From a virus: a DNA stretch of 47,011 nt. The stretch spans positions 12,298 to 59,308 of IMG/VR virus record IMGVR_UViG_3300002120_000006; one strand, written 5' to 3'. This document shows positions 9,047 through 17,506 of the stretch, in pieces (position 1 is the stretch's first letter; each line of letters begins with the position of its first letter). The translations under genes were made by a program, and so were the position numbers. The notes beneath the pieces were generated by a model, which saw nothing but the letters and a program-made list of their open reading frames with translations, was not told the origin of the DNA and did not search any database.

Positions 9047-11511
9047 CAATAGAAGGAGTACCCCCAAATCCATCTGGCGATACTATCATTAATCAGACTA
9101 CACGATGGATTGATGAACCTAATTTGAATCCGGGAGGAAACATTCTTCTTGGTTCAGCATCAAATAGAATTACCTTTGAAATTAAAAATTCTACGGTTAA
9201 TTTGAATGCTGGGGGAGGATATATACGACTTGGTAATACTGCGTCTAATTATAAACAAGTGACATTTAAAATATGGGATGATTCTGATATTAATTTTGGA
9301 GTATCTAATTCAAATGGAATTATAATGGAGAGAATTACAACAGGGGCAGATAGTGCTGGTCATATTTTCATCATAGAACATTCGACCGTGGAGGGCACTG
9401 TCTTATCATTGACAGACTATCCACTTGGAATAAAACTAGATAGTGGTGGCAGTGGGTACAGAAATTCTACGGTACAGTTTTATTATTCAATATTCCGAAA
9501 TATGGGTGATTATTGGAATTCACAGAGATTCATGATTGATACTTTGATAACAAGTGGAGCTTATAGTGTTTATACAACAGATTCTTATGTTAAACAATGT
9601 CAATTTTATGCTCCTGCTGCGCAAGGCAGCCCACCAGCAAGTACACATGGTCCGATGTTTCGTGGTGGCCCAGATTTATTATGTGAAAGAAATTTATTTT
9701 CTGGCGGATTCATGAACATTGGTTTCACTCGAAAAGCAAGATATAATTACATAGCTGGTGGTTGCAGAAAGAATTATGACCCATATTCAACTCTTAGTCA
9801 GCCAGCCTTACATGAATATAACGTTATTAAATTTACATCGAGTCTAGAACTTGGTGGTTGTAAGGATATTGATTTCTTCAGTTCTTACACTGAATTTGCC
9901 AATAATATTTGTCTTACAACAGGTATAAATGCTCAGGAAGGCAATGCTATTAATACATATGTTCATCATAATTCATTCGTTGGTCAAGCGCCGGGTATAA
10001 CTAACAGTACAGGTTCTAGAATAGTAGACAATATATCGTGGAATTATACTGAATTGACTGGCGCTTTTAATGATAGAGGACAAGGTAGCAATACAGTATC
10101 AAGGAATATTGTAAGGGGATGTGGTGCAAATGCTTTCAGACTTGAGCGACTCATAACAGATACGACTACTTATAACACTAATTCTGTTTATGAAGATAAT
10201 ATTGTTTATTCTTTCAATCAAAGTGCATATCAATCTGTTTACAATATGGCTATGAGATTAAGACGTTTAAATACTGCTAATATAAATAGGAATGTATTAA
10301 GTCATGGTGGTGCTTCTTCATCTGGTAATGAATATGGTATTTATGGTTATGATATAAGAAACACTTTATTTAAACAGAATAAAATATACGACACTGGTGT
10401 TGGAATACATCTAACATCCGAAATAAATGTAAGTTCGAATAATACTCTTGAAGATAATATATTCAGAAATATAAAAGGTACAACACATATCAGTTTGACA
10501 AATTCGACTGGTACAATAATCAAGAATCAAGAATTGGTAAATGGTTTGAAAGTCAATGCAACGGCCTCTAATGCTCTTACGTTTTCTTGGACCAATTTAA
10601 AGCCATCTTCATCTTATACATTTTATCAGGATACAGTATCATCTATTGTTAACACAGATGTAACTGGTGCAGCAACAAAAATTATAACACAACCAGCAAC
10701 AATTGTAACATATAGATTAATGGGTCCTGATACACGTTATTTATATCTCATTGGTACTATACTAAGAAAAAGCAATGCTGTCAAAACATATACTATCAAT
10801 ACCCAAATACAAAATGCAGTAAACATACAAAAATTATACACGATTAATGTCATTTTACAAATACCTCCTGCTTTATCAAAAGCATATTTTGTTGACTCTT
10901 TACTCAAAAAACATAATTTTACCAAATCATATATTCTTGATATTTTTACTGGTGTCTTCGAACAAACTCGTAGAAGTTCTCGTATAGGAGAATTTAGATT
11001 AAATGTTACTCGTCTTGGTGAGTATGTTCCATCTGGAAGTCTCATATCCAAAATCAAAACATATTTATCTGATGTATGGGTTCTAAAAACATTAATAGAA
11101 ACATATATTCTGGATTCATTTATTAAAAAATTGAATACTCAGAAAACATATGTCATAAATATGCGCTTATTAAAAATACAACTTAAAACATATATTACTG
11201 ATATCATAATACGCAATAGAAATACAGTTAAAACATATAATCTAAGCGTGCGATTATTGAATCCCGGACAGGTACTAAAGAGTTATCAAGTTAATACTCA
11301 TATTGGGCGAATACCATTTACAAAAGCATATACTATAGATACCATGTTATTATGCAGGTCTTTACCGAGTGCTACATTCGATAACCCCCCCGGTTTTGAT
11401 GTTTCTTCTTTCGATAATTCTTTAATTAAATGCTTTAAATCTTATACAATAGATTTATTTTTAATTAAAAAACATTTGAGAGGTAAAAGAACAAAAATAA
11501 TAAGACCGTAG
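9043..11511 (+). CDS. Beta-helix fibre with C-terminal K-x-Y-x-x-D repeat domain (822 aa)
   Basis: Residues about 15-500 are a parallel beta-helix, with many N/G/S turns and short coils such as NNTLEDNIFRNIKG and ENNICLTTG-like segments, the usual fold of polysaccharide-binding or cleaving tailspikes. A short beta domain follows (about 510-560; TFYQDTVSSIV). Residues about 575-822 carry roughly twelve K-x-Y-x-x-[DN] units, split by one RLG-like module (RIGEFRLNVTRLGEY). The upstream protein has the same architecture at its C terminus. The start overlaps the upstream stop as ATGA. The C-terminal repeat is not a domain I recognise; it may mount the beta-helix on a shared shaft. Confidence 0.75.
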   Translation: MTIEGVPPNPSGDTIINQTTRWIDEPNLNPGGNILLGSASNRITFEIKNSTVNLNAGGGYIRLGNTASNYKQVTFKIWDDSDINFGVSNSNGIIMERITTGADSAGHIFIIEHSTVEGTVLSLTDYPLGIKLDSGGSGYRNSTVQFYYSIFRNMGDYWNSQRFMIDTLITSGAYSVYTTDSYVKQCQFYAPAAQGSPPASTHGPMFRGGPDLLCERNLFSGGFMNIGFTRKARYNYIAGGCRKNYDPYSTLSQPALHEYNVIKFTSSLELGGCKDIDFFSSYTEFANNICLTTGINAQEGNAINTYVHHNSFVGQAPGITNSTGSRIVDNISWNYTELTGAFNDRGQGSNTVSRNIVRGCGANAFRLERLITDTTTYNTNSVYEDNIVYSFNQSAYQSVYNMAMRLRRLNTANINRNVLSHGGASSSGNEYGIYGYDIRNTLFKQNKIYDTGVGIHLTSEINVSSNNTLEDNIFRNIKGTTHISLTNSTGTIIKNQELVNGLKVNATASNALTFSWTNLKPSSSYTFYQDTVSSIVNTDVTGAATKIITQPATIVTYRLMGPDTRYLYLIGTILRKSNAVKTYTINTQIQNAVNIQKLYTINVILQIPPALSKAYFVDSLLKKHNFTKSYILDIFTGVFEQTRRSSRIGEFRLNVTRLGEYVPSGSLISKIKTYLSDVWVLKTLIETYILDSFIKKLNTQKTYVINMRLLKIQLKTYITDIIIRNRNTVKTYNLSVRLLNPGQVLKSYQVNTHIGRIPFTKAYTIDTMLLCRSLPSATFDNPPGFDVSSFDNSLIKCFKSYTIDLFLIKKHLRGKRTKIIRP
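10770..11500 (+). repeat. Coding repeat array, second copy of the K-x-Y-x-x-D family
   Basis: About twelve units such as VKTYTINTQIQN, SKAYFVDSLLKK, TKSYILDIFTG, QKTYVINMRLLK and TKAYTIDTMLL, again spaced 16-20 residues apart. At the DNA level the core AAAACATAT recurs many times, so these copies are more alike in DNA than those in the neighbouring gene. Confidence 0.65.
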
Positions 11512-11526
11512 AATAAAAAGACCAAA

Positions 11527-11550
11527 TAGTTATATGTATAGTTATATGTA
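11527..11550. repeat. 12-bp tandem direct repeat
   Basis: TAGTTATATGTA occurs twice without a gap, within the 78-nt AT-rich space between the repeat fibre gene and the next tailspike. More TATATA-like sequence follows up to the ATG at 11590, so the repeat may belong to a promoter or regulator site. No function is proven. Confidence 0.5.
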
Positions 11551-11589
11551 TTATCGTATATAATCATATATGTGTCATGTGGTATATAA

Positions 11590-13473
11590 ATGACAATTTT
11601 AAATAACCAAACTAGAGATGCTCCTGTTCCATCGACTGACTGGAATCAGATATTAAAAAATATTCAAGGTGCTATTAGTGGAACTAACTCGAATATAAAT
11701 GGAGCTTTGCTGGATGATGGTAAAAAAATAGTTGGTATCCGCATTGCTACGGAATTCGACACGACGAAACATGCGGGGACAGATGCTGATCCATGGAGCC
11801 GGAACGCCATTACCAATTCTATTATGGATTTGGGCGGCGCGGAGGGAACGATTCTTATCTCCGGTGGAGTTCATAGTATTGATTTGAGTTTGGTTGTGCC
11901 ATCGAATGTCCAACTTATCATTTCTAAAGATTCGAGACTACGAATCGCCACTGGTGTTACTTTTACAATCAACGGTACTTTGGATGCTTCATTAAACAAG
12001 ATATTCGATTTGGTGGGGACAGGGGTAGTAACGTTCGGGACAGTCATCAAGGAATTCTATCCAGAGTGGTGGGGTGCGAAGGGCGATGACGTAACTGATG
12101 ATGCTTCTGCAATTAACCAAATGGCATTGGCCGCTGCCGGAAAAGTATGGCATTTCACATGGGTCTATAGGATTGGTTCGACTATCGTGATATCGGGAAC
12201 CAATACAAGGCTTGTTGGTTCCTCATGGGCAAGTGAGATTAAAGCCATGGATAGTTGGACAACACCAAACCAACCTATGTTTTCTGTCACTGCCACAGGG
12301 GTATCTTTCTTTAATCTAAAGCTGAACGGAAATCGTACTGGGCGCGGACCTGTAACATCGGCCCATATAGTAAGATGCAACACTGATAATCTTTCAATTA
12401 CCAGTTGTTGGATAACGAATGATGCATGGGAAGCCATTCGGTCCATAACAGGAGGAACGCACAACCATTGGCTAATTGCTGATAACTTCATGGATCAAGG
12501 ATATGGAGGTTATGTAATCATTGCTGGTGGAACTAGATGTATTGTCTCACGTAATATCATGCTAACGAGTACATCAGACCCTCAAATCAACTTTGGTAAG
12601 CTAAATGCCCCAGTGGAGAATATCGTTGAAGGCAATGTTGTAGTAGGATCGCAGGACGTTGGAATTTCCTTCAACGTGGCGGGTTCAGCTAGGAATCTCA
12701 TTCGAGGGAATGTTATCATAGATTGTGTCAACGGACCCATTAATGCTTCCTCTAGCACCAATGATATCATCGAAGGAAACCTAACCAAAGGCGCGAACGC
12801 ATCCATAGTTTCAGGAACAAAAACAATTGTGCGGGGCAATAAAATTATTTTCATAAATCCAACTGGAACCGGGGATGGTATCTATACATCGACAGATAAT
12901 CTTATCGAAGGAAATACCATAGAGAATTCTCCGGGGAATGGTATTTCAGCCAATGCTGTACAGAGAGTTTCTATCCTTAACAACCATGTTCGTGGATCGG
13001 GGCAAAATGCCATCCGTAGAGAGATAAACATAAGAAATGGCTCTACTGATATCCTAGTTTTAGGGAATGTCTTGGGTGGCGGTGGGCCAAGTCTCGATTG
13101 GGGTATTCTTATTGAACATACTGGAACAGATAGAATTCGTGTTATCGGAAATGTCGTACAGGGGTACACCAATGCCATTCTCAAGACCTCAGCAACTGGG
13201 AATGATATACTTATCGCAGATAATCCGGGTTATAATCCAATTGGTGTCACATCTATAACAGTCACTGCTTCTCCATTCACCTATATAAATACTGATGGTC
13301 TTAGGGAACTTGTAAGTATTGATGGGGGTACAGTCACTACAGTTACAAAGAATGGAATAACGCTCTACAATTTTGGAGCCACTGCTGCCCGATGTGCTGT
13401 GTGGCTAGAACCGGGAGAAGCATTGATAGTGACTTACACGGTCGCACCGACGATGAACAAAGATAAGAAATGA
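11590..13473 (+). CDS. Pectate-lyase-like tailspike (627 aa)
   Basis: Residues about 150-200 contain EFYPEWWGAKGDDVTDDAS, the hallmark entry (W-G-A-K-x-D-D-x-x-D-x-x-A) into Pectate_lyase_3-type beta-helices of phage tailspikes and glycosidases. The following 350 residues are beta-helix coils with repeated I-x-G-N and N-x-I-x-G motifs. The N-terminal 100 residues should be the virion-binding part, and the C-terminal 80 residues (SITVTASPFTY...NGITLYNFG) a small beta domain. It probably degrades host surface polysaccharide. The gene looks richer in G and C than its neighbours, which may reflect recent acquisition; tailspikes are commonly exchanged. Confidence 0.8.
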   Translation: MTILNNQTRDAPVPSTDWNQILKNIQGAISGTNSNINGALLDDGKKIVGIRIATEFDTTKHAGTDADPWSRNAITNSIMDLGGAEGTILISGGVHSIDLSLVVPSNVQLIISKDSRLRIATGVTFTINGTLDASLNKIFDLVGTGVVTFGTVIKEFYPEWWGAKGDDVTDDASAINQMALAAAGKVWHFTWVYRIGSTIVISGTNTRLVGSSWASEIKAMDSWTTPNQPMFSVTATGVSFFNLKLNGNRTGRGPVTSAHIVRCNTDNLSITSCWITNDAWEAIRSITGGTHNHWLIADNFMDQGYGGYVIIAGGTRCIVSRNIMLTSTSDPQINFGKLNAPVENIVEGNVVVGSQDVGISFNVAGSARNLIRGNVIIDCVNGPINASSSTNDIIEGNLTKGANASIVSGTKTIVRGNKIIFINPTGTGDGIYTSTDNLIEGNTIENSPGNGISANAVQRVSILNNHVRGSGQNAIRREINIRNGSTDILVLGNVLGGGGPSLDWGILIEHTGTDRIRVIGNVVQGYTNAILKTSATGNDILIADNPGYNPIGVTSITVTASPFTYINTDGLRELVSIDGGTVTTVTKNGITLYNFGATAARCAVWLEPGEALIVTYTVAPTMNKDKK

Positions 13474-13548
13474 TGATTAAAATTAGAATTATTTTATAAA
13501 AATATTGTTTAAGAAGAGAATACGTGGGAAAAGAATTAAAATAACAAG

Positions 13549-13560
13549 GTTTTAATATAT
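13549..13560 (+). promoter_or_regulatory. Possible archaeal TATA-box promoter for neck/tail operon
   Basis: The only sizeable gap inside the left arm (13474-13575) ends with a purine-rich stretch and TTTTAATATATATAAGG, placed 15-25 nt before the ATG at 13576. It resembles an archaeal BRE/TATA element and would start transcription near the start codon. The spacing is slightly short and AT-rich sequence is common here. Confidence 0.35.
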
Positions 13561-13575
13561 ATAAGGATTGATAGT

Positions 13576-13899
13576 ATGGGAGATTTAATAGTCATTTATA
13601 AAGGCGATGAGGAATTCGAGCGTGAGTTTGAATTGAAAAACGCAGATGGCAGTCCCTATGACCTTACTTCTCATATTGCTAGATTTAAGATGGTTTCAGA
13701 TTATGGTTCTACATCAACTATCGACCAACCTGCAGAAATTGTAACGCCAGAAACAGATGGAAAAGTAAGATATAAATTTTCATCGACTGATACTAGTACC
13801 GTAGGACGTTATTATGCTGAAGTTGAAACAGAAGAAATTACAACTGGAAAAATATTAACATGGAAAATCGCAGCAGTAGAAATCAGACCAACTGTGTGA
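13576..13899 (+). CDS. BppU-N-like/Ig-like beta-sandwich protein (107 aa)
   Basis: Begins MGDLIVIYKGDEEFEREFELKN, continues with SPYDLTSHIARFKM and ends KILTWKIAAVEIRPTV. This matches the small beta-sandwich proteins related to the N-terminal domain of lactococcal-phage BppU, which often sit next to head-tail connector genes. It is likely a virion component at the neck or baseplate. Assignment is by sequence pattern only. Confidence 0.55.
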   Translation: MGDLIVIYKGDEEFEREFELKNADGSPYDLTSHIARFKMVSDYGSTSTIDQPAEIVTPETDGKVRYKFSSTDTSTVGRYYAEVETEEITTGKILTWKIAAVEIRPTV

Positions 13900-13908
13900 G
13901 GTATATAA

Positions 13909-14325
13909 ATGACAGTATTCTATGGAAATTTATCTGGTATAAAAGACCGATTGGGAACGATGGCAATAAATACTGATACATTAGATATAGACCTTAACAA
14001 GAAATTAGAAGATGCTTCTGACCTTGTTGTATTAAAATTAGAAGAATATCCAACTGTATTTCCTTCACCCACTACATTAACAGGTGGTGATAAAGTACGT
14101 TTAGATCGTATTACCGCAGATTTGTCATGTGCCCTTTATATTGAAGACCGTTCCCAGAGAGTAAGACAGAATGTATCACCAGATATGGAACGTTGGTCCA
14201 CCGTATTCAGGCGCAGGGCAACGATGGAATTAGAACAATTCATAAGAGTCAAAATAAAAGCTGCCGATTTAGGAGATTTTCCAGATATAGTAAGGATGCA
14301 GGGCCTGAAGTTGGGAGAAAGATAG
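13909..14325 (+). CDS. Head-tail connector/adaptor-like protein (138 aa)
   Basis: A mostly helical protein (LDIDLNKKLEDASDLVVLKLEEYP, interrupted) followed by a basic helix rich in Arg (ERWSTVFRRRATMELEQFIRVK). Size, helical content and position at the head of the neck-tail module fit the gp6-like head-tail adaptor family that binds the portal ring. GAGGT lies 7 nt before the ATG. The gene ends directly against the following ATG at 14326. Confidence 0.55.
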   Translation: MTVFYGNLSGIKDRLGTMAINTDTLDIDLNKKLEDASDLVVLKLEEYPTVFPSPTTLTGGDKVRLDRITADLSCALYIEDRSQRVRQNVSPDMERWSTVFRRRATMELEQFIRVKIKAADLGDFPDIVRMQGLKLGER

Positions 14326-14961
14326 ATGGTCATTGTTATAGAGATGCATATACAGGATGAAATAACTCCAAAATTACAGCGTATTATTCGTAGGCTTCCT
14401 ATGCATGTGATGGTCATCAAACAACACGCTACCAACATCATCACAGACGAATTGAAGAATACATTGAATCAAATGAGGGGAAAAAAGGGGTCTCAGGGGT
14501 TTAAATCAGTGAATCGTCTATTACGTGGAATAACTGTAGAATCTAAATCTGCAAATGAGAGTAATATCTATATCCAAGCCTCTGGTGCGATTGGCACAAT
14601 AGGGTCAGAGAAAGTAGTCGGTGTCCTGAATCGTGGTACAATACGACCTCATCCTATATTCCCAAGACGAGTTTCAGGATATAAAACAACCACTGCGTTC
14701 ATGCCAAGGGGTGCAAGAGCAGGCCCTAAAGGTAGACCACCTTATGTTTTGACATTAAAAAAGGATCGTTCAGAATCCGGTGCTGTGCCCAATATTGACC
14801 CGAGAGATTCAGCAGGTTGGCCTTATGTCGTCTTTGCTCGTTTCGTATTACGACATAAAGTTGCTGGACGATTTTTCTTCCAAAAGGCAATCAAAAAAGC
14901 TTCACCGAAAGTAAAAAGACAAACTGGTCATTTATTAAGAACCTTAATTAAACTAACTTAG
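14326..14961 (+). CDS. HK97 gp10-like neck/tail-completion protein (211 aa)
   Basis: A basic protein. The N-terminal helix (MHIQDEITPKLQRIIRRLP) is followed by beta strands, GTIGSEKVVGVLNRGTIRPHPIFPR, and a C-terminal YVVFARFVLRHKVAGRFFFQKAIKKA segment. Motifs of the G-x-x-F-F-x-x-A-I-x-x-A type at the C terminus are characteristic of HK97 gp10-like proteins that join head and tail. It is larger than the usual 120-150 residues. Neighbours (adaptor before, terminator after) agree with this. Confidence 0.6.
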   Translation: MVIVIEMHIQDEITPKLQRIIRRLPMHVMVIKQHATNIITDELKNTLNQMRGKKGSQGFKSVNRLLRGITVESKSANESNIYIQASGAIGTIGSEKVVGVLNRGTIRPHPIFPRRVSGYKTTTAFMPRGARAGPKGRPPYVLTLKKDRSESGAVPNIDPRDSAGWPYVVFARFVLRHKVAGRFFFQKAIKKASPKVKRQTGHLLRTLIKLT

Positions 14962-14971
14962 GAGAAATAAA

Positions 14972-15475
14972 ATGCCAATACCAACACTACCATTACGAGA
15001 ACATTATGGTGAATGGTGGAATTATATTGGTTATGTATTGGTAGAACGTTTAAGGGATTCCAAATTAAAATATTTAAATTCTGTTCAAGATTCCCAAATA
15101 ATATATGGTTTTACCGAAGAACCATTGAATTATCCAAATATCTATGTAATACCTATAAGTGAAGGTGGTTCTACACCAACAACTTCCGGCGATACAATAA
15201 TGGCTTCTTTTGTATATTGGGTGTTAATTGAGGATCGTTCAGAGAACTTAATAAAAACAGATGATAATATTAGATTGATAGTAGGAGATATATTAGCGGA
15301 AATATTACAAGACAGGAATTTAATGTATAATGACATAAGAACAGCATTGGATACATTTATAACTACTATAGACGCTGATTATTTACCCTCCGAGGAGGAT
15401 GTTAGTATTATGCGTTATCATCGAATTATATTAACAGTTACAAGGAAATTGGACTTATCTACTGTGACGGAGTAA
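14972..15475 (+). CDS. Tail terminator/tail completion protein (167 aa)
   Basis: Starts MPIPTLPLREHYGEWWNYIG and includes YPNIYVIPISEGGS, then FVYWVLIEDRSENLIKTDDNI, then a late RYHRIILTVTRKL strand. This alternating helix/strand layout and the order adaptor - gp10-like - this gene - tube fits tail terminator proteins, which cap the tail tube and join it to the neck. GGAGAA lies before the ATG. Confidence comes mainly from position. Confidence 0.5.
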   Translation: MPIPTLPLREHYGEWWNYIGYVLVERLRDSKLKYLNSVQDSQIIYGFTEEPLNYPNIYVIPISEGGSTPTTSGDTIMASFVYWVLIEDRSENLIKTDDNIRLIVGDILAEILQDRNLMYNDIRTALDTFITTIDADYLPSEEDVSIMRYHRIILTVTRKLDLSTVTE

Positions 15476-15495
15476 ATATAGAGAATAGAAACACA

Positions 15496-15510
15496 TAATA
15501 TATAAATAAG
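15496..15510 (+). promoter_or_regulatory. Possible TATA-box promoter before small gene and tail tube
   Basis: A 60-nt gap holds ATAATATATAAATAAG about 26-40 nt before the ATG at 15536, with a separate ribosome-binding site AAAGGAG close to the start. The spacing suits an archaeal TATA element giving a short leader. An extra promoter here would make sense for the abundant tail tube, but this is inference. Confidence 0.3.
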
Positions 15511-15535
15511 AATAGACATATTTAAAGGAGATAGC

Positions 15536-15712
15536 ATGAAAGTACGATATCTAGGTACTAGCCAAGGATATAATGAAATTCTTGGACTAGTAGAACCGGG
15601 TCAGATATACGAAGTCCCAAAGGATAGTGAAGCAAGATTTAGATATTTGGGTGATTATGATGTTATTAGTGATAAAAAGGAGAAGAAATTAAAGATTGAT
15701 GAAGGTGAATAA
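15536..15712 (+). CDS. Small tail-module protein (58 aa)
   Basis: MKVRYLGTSQGYNEILGLVE at the start, then PGQIYEVPKDSEARFRYLGDYDVI and a lysine-rich tail. The pattern (K-V-x-Y-L-G ... G-x-x-Y-E-V-P) resembles small SH3-like proteins that occur beside phage tail or head-completion genes. AAAGGAG precedes the ATG. Its last codons contain GGTGA, the likely ribosome-binding site of the tube gene 2 nt downstream, so the two are coupled. Confidence 0.6.
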   Translation: MKVRYLGTSQGYNEILGLVEPGQIYEVPKDSEARFRYLGDYDVISDKKEKKLKIDEGE

Positions 15713-15714
15713 AA

Positions 15715-16740
15715 ATGAGTAATGATTATGTCTCCTATGTAAAAGAAGCAACATTCGGTCTGAAGCCAACACTGTCTAATGTGGAATCTGCTAGTGTATT
15801 ATCAGAAGCTCTTAGACCTAGCCGTGCATTCGAAACGGATATGGGTACGTTCTATCCAAATGTTCGTGACCCTGTTTCCGGTCGTTTTAGCACAAGTGGG
15901 TCTATTCGATGGCAATTAGGTCCTGAAAATGGTATTGGGAAAGCCCTACAATCTATGTTAGGCCCAGATGTTTCTGTTGATGTAGGAGCCGGAGGGGGTG
16001 GAATAAGTCATACATGGTCAGATAATCCTACTGGTGGAATCCCTTCCTCTCTTTCTACCATGTCAATACTCACAACACGAGCTTATCAGTTAGCACAGTG
16101 GGATTATCTTGGACAAGCTTGTTCACGTATAAGATTGGAAGCAGTGCCAAATCAAACGGTACGCGCAGAAGCTGAATGGATGGGAGATTTTGAGACTATC
16201 AATGCTTCGCCAGATGCTCCTACAATTCCCACACAGCAACCATTCGCAGCACATGAAACAGATTGGAAGATTGGTGCATCTCCGACATCTGAGCCGCGCG
16301 TGGAAGGATGGTCAGTAGAAGTTTCTAGAGAAGTAGAAATTCCTCCATCTATCAGTGCAATTCGTAGTGGTGGGACTGGTTCTGTTCGACGGGTCTATGG
16401 TGGGGGGGTCACAGTCACGGGTCGTGCTGATATTGATTTCGATACCCTATTATATTATAAGAGATTTTATGGTGGGGACTCGGATGTAACACCCGCAGAC
16501 CGAGTAACAGCAAGAAATGTGCAGATTGATATTGTTTCACCAGACCTTACAGAAGCTGGCCAAAACTATCAATTGCTTGTGAAACTCCCCAAGATTGTGT
16601 TCGAAAATGTAGAAGCGAATCAGTCTGGACGAGATAGAATTGTTGGTGGTTTCCCATTCAAGGCATATTTCGATACAACGGCAGGATATAGTGTTCAATT
16701 CGTGTTGATAAATACTCGTTCACTGACATTCTATCAATAG
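15715..16740 (+). CDS. Major tail (tube) protein (341 aa)
   Basis: Begins MSNDYVSYVKEATFGLKPTL, a start typical of tail-tube proteins (Y-V-x-x-x-x-E-x-T-F-G). The body is beta-rich with repeated Val/Thr strands and Gly turns (GGISHTWSDNPTGG, RRVYGGGVTVTGRADIDFDT). Size, position directly before the chaperone pair and tape measure, and clean codon use all support the assignment. It would polymerise into the tail tube. The gene is followed by a 77-nt AT-rich gap containing a T-rich run (16769-16779), a possible partial terminator that would allow this gene to be transcribed more than those downstream. Confidence 0.7.
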   Translation: MSNDYVSYVKEATFGLKPTLSNVESASVLSEALRPSRAFETDMGTFYPNVRDPVSGRFSTSGSIRWQLGPENGIGKALQSMLGPDVSVDVGAGGGGISHTWSDNPTGGIPSSLSTMSILTTRAYQLAQWDYLGQACSRIRLEAVPNQTVRAEAEWMGDFETINASPDAPTIPTQQPFAAHETDWKIGASPTSEPRVEGWSVEVSREVEIPPSISAIRSGGTGSVRRVYGGGVTVTGRADIDFDTLLYYKRFYGGDSDVTPADRVTARNVQIDIVSPDLTEAGQNYQLLVKLPKIVFENVEANQSGRDRIVGGFPFKAYFDTTAGYSVQFVLINTRSLTFYQ

Positions 16741-16817
16741 ATTATATATTTGAAACAAAGACAAAACTTCTTATATTTTATTTAATATAATCAATGTAAT
16801 CTATAGAGGTATTTTGT

Positions 16818-17213
16818 ATGACAGAGACACAGATAACAACCGTGCAAAAATATAAGGAAAACTTGTATGAGACAGTGGAACTACCATCCGGCGCAGTTTT
16901 CAAGATGAAACGGAGACTAGGTTATGGAGATTATCTGGAACTTTTGAATGTATTAGGTGCTGTCTTGAATAAAGAACCATCAACTGAATTATTTGAAGAA
17001 GCATCAAAGAATTCCAAAGCGTTGGCAGAAATGATAGCATATATCGTTCCCAAGGTATGCATAGAACCCAAGATATCCTTGATGGAACAAAAGGATACAA
17101 TATTGTTATCTGATTTATCCTTGGATGATATGTTATTCATACAGAACAGAGCCCTACGCTTAGATGAGAGGGGGGAGGTAAACAAAGTGATGGAATCCTT
17201 TCGAAAAGAATAA
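16818..17213 (+). CDS. Tail assembly chaperone, upstream frame (131 aa)
   Basis: An acidic/helical protein: VQKYKENLYETVELPSGAVF, interrupted by KMKRRLGYGDYLELLNVLGA, then a helical C terminus. Opening with a short beta domain ('ELPSG..F.MKR') and lying between tail tube and tape measure is characteristic of the 'G' chaperone of tailed phages. AGAGGT precedes the ATG. A second reading frame begins at its end in the +1 frame without a good start, so the pair is probably expressed partly as a frameshift fusion, as in lambda G/GT. The 3' end carries an SD-like GGGGGAGGT inside the coding sequence. Confidence 0.65.
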   Translation: MTETQITTVQKYKENLYETVELPSGAVFKMKRRLGYGDYLELLNVLGAVLNKEPSTELFEEASKNSKALAEMIAYIVPKVCIEPKISLMEQKDTILLSDLSLDDMLFIQNRALRLDERGEVNKVMESFRKE

Positions 17214-17217
17214 TCAG

Positions 17218-17505
17218 TTGATACGTGGTGTAGTATATGTCGCTCATGTCTATGGTGAGCGACCTTCTAAGATATTGGGTGAATTAATGGAAACAGAATT
17301 TACTCCCGAAGAATCTATATTAATAGACTATGAATCACTTAAATATATAAGTGAATTGAATTCTGGTTCTTCTTTGGATGAAGATAGCATGGGGCAGAGA
17401 CAGTATCTGGAACAAAAATGGAAATATGAGGATATGAAAACAAAGAGAGAAATGGAACGACGTAAGAAAGAATATGAAAATATATTGAATAAGAGAGGAA
17501 AATAG
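17218..17505 (+). CDS. Tail assembly chaperone, downstream frame (T-like; probable +1 frameshift extension)
   Basis: The frame has only a TTG (17218) near its beginning and no convincing ribosome-binding site, but it is open back to 17191, overlapping the end of the upstream chaperone. Within that overlap the zero frame reads TCC TTT CGA AAA GAA TAA. A +1 slip at TTT-C would pair tRNA-Phe with TTC and join the frames. The product has RPSKILGELMETEFTPEESI, then a long charged coiled-coil helix (WKYEDMKTKREMERRKKEYE), much like 'GT' extensions. The tape measure follows after 1 nt. Reinitiation at TTG is the alternative. Confidence 0.6.
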   Translation: MIRGVVYVAHVYGERPSKILGELMETEFTPEESILIDYESLKYISELNSGSSLDEDSMGQRQYLEQKWKYEDMKTKREMERRKKEYENILNKRGK

Positions 17506-17506
17506 A

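Noticed and set aside
8234-11511. Diversity-generating retroelement variable region
   Set aside because: No reverse transcriptase or template repeat is seen; the repeats are structural and fixed in pattern.
17169-17180. -2 slippage at the GGGGGG run in the chaperone gene (as in phage Mu)
   Set aside because: After the shift the new frame meets TGA at 17188-17190 before the downstream coding region, so it could not give the fusion.
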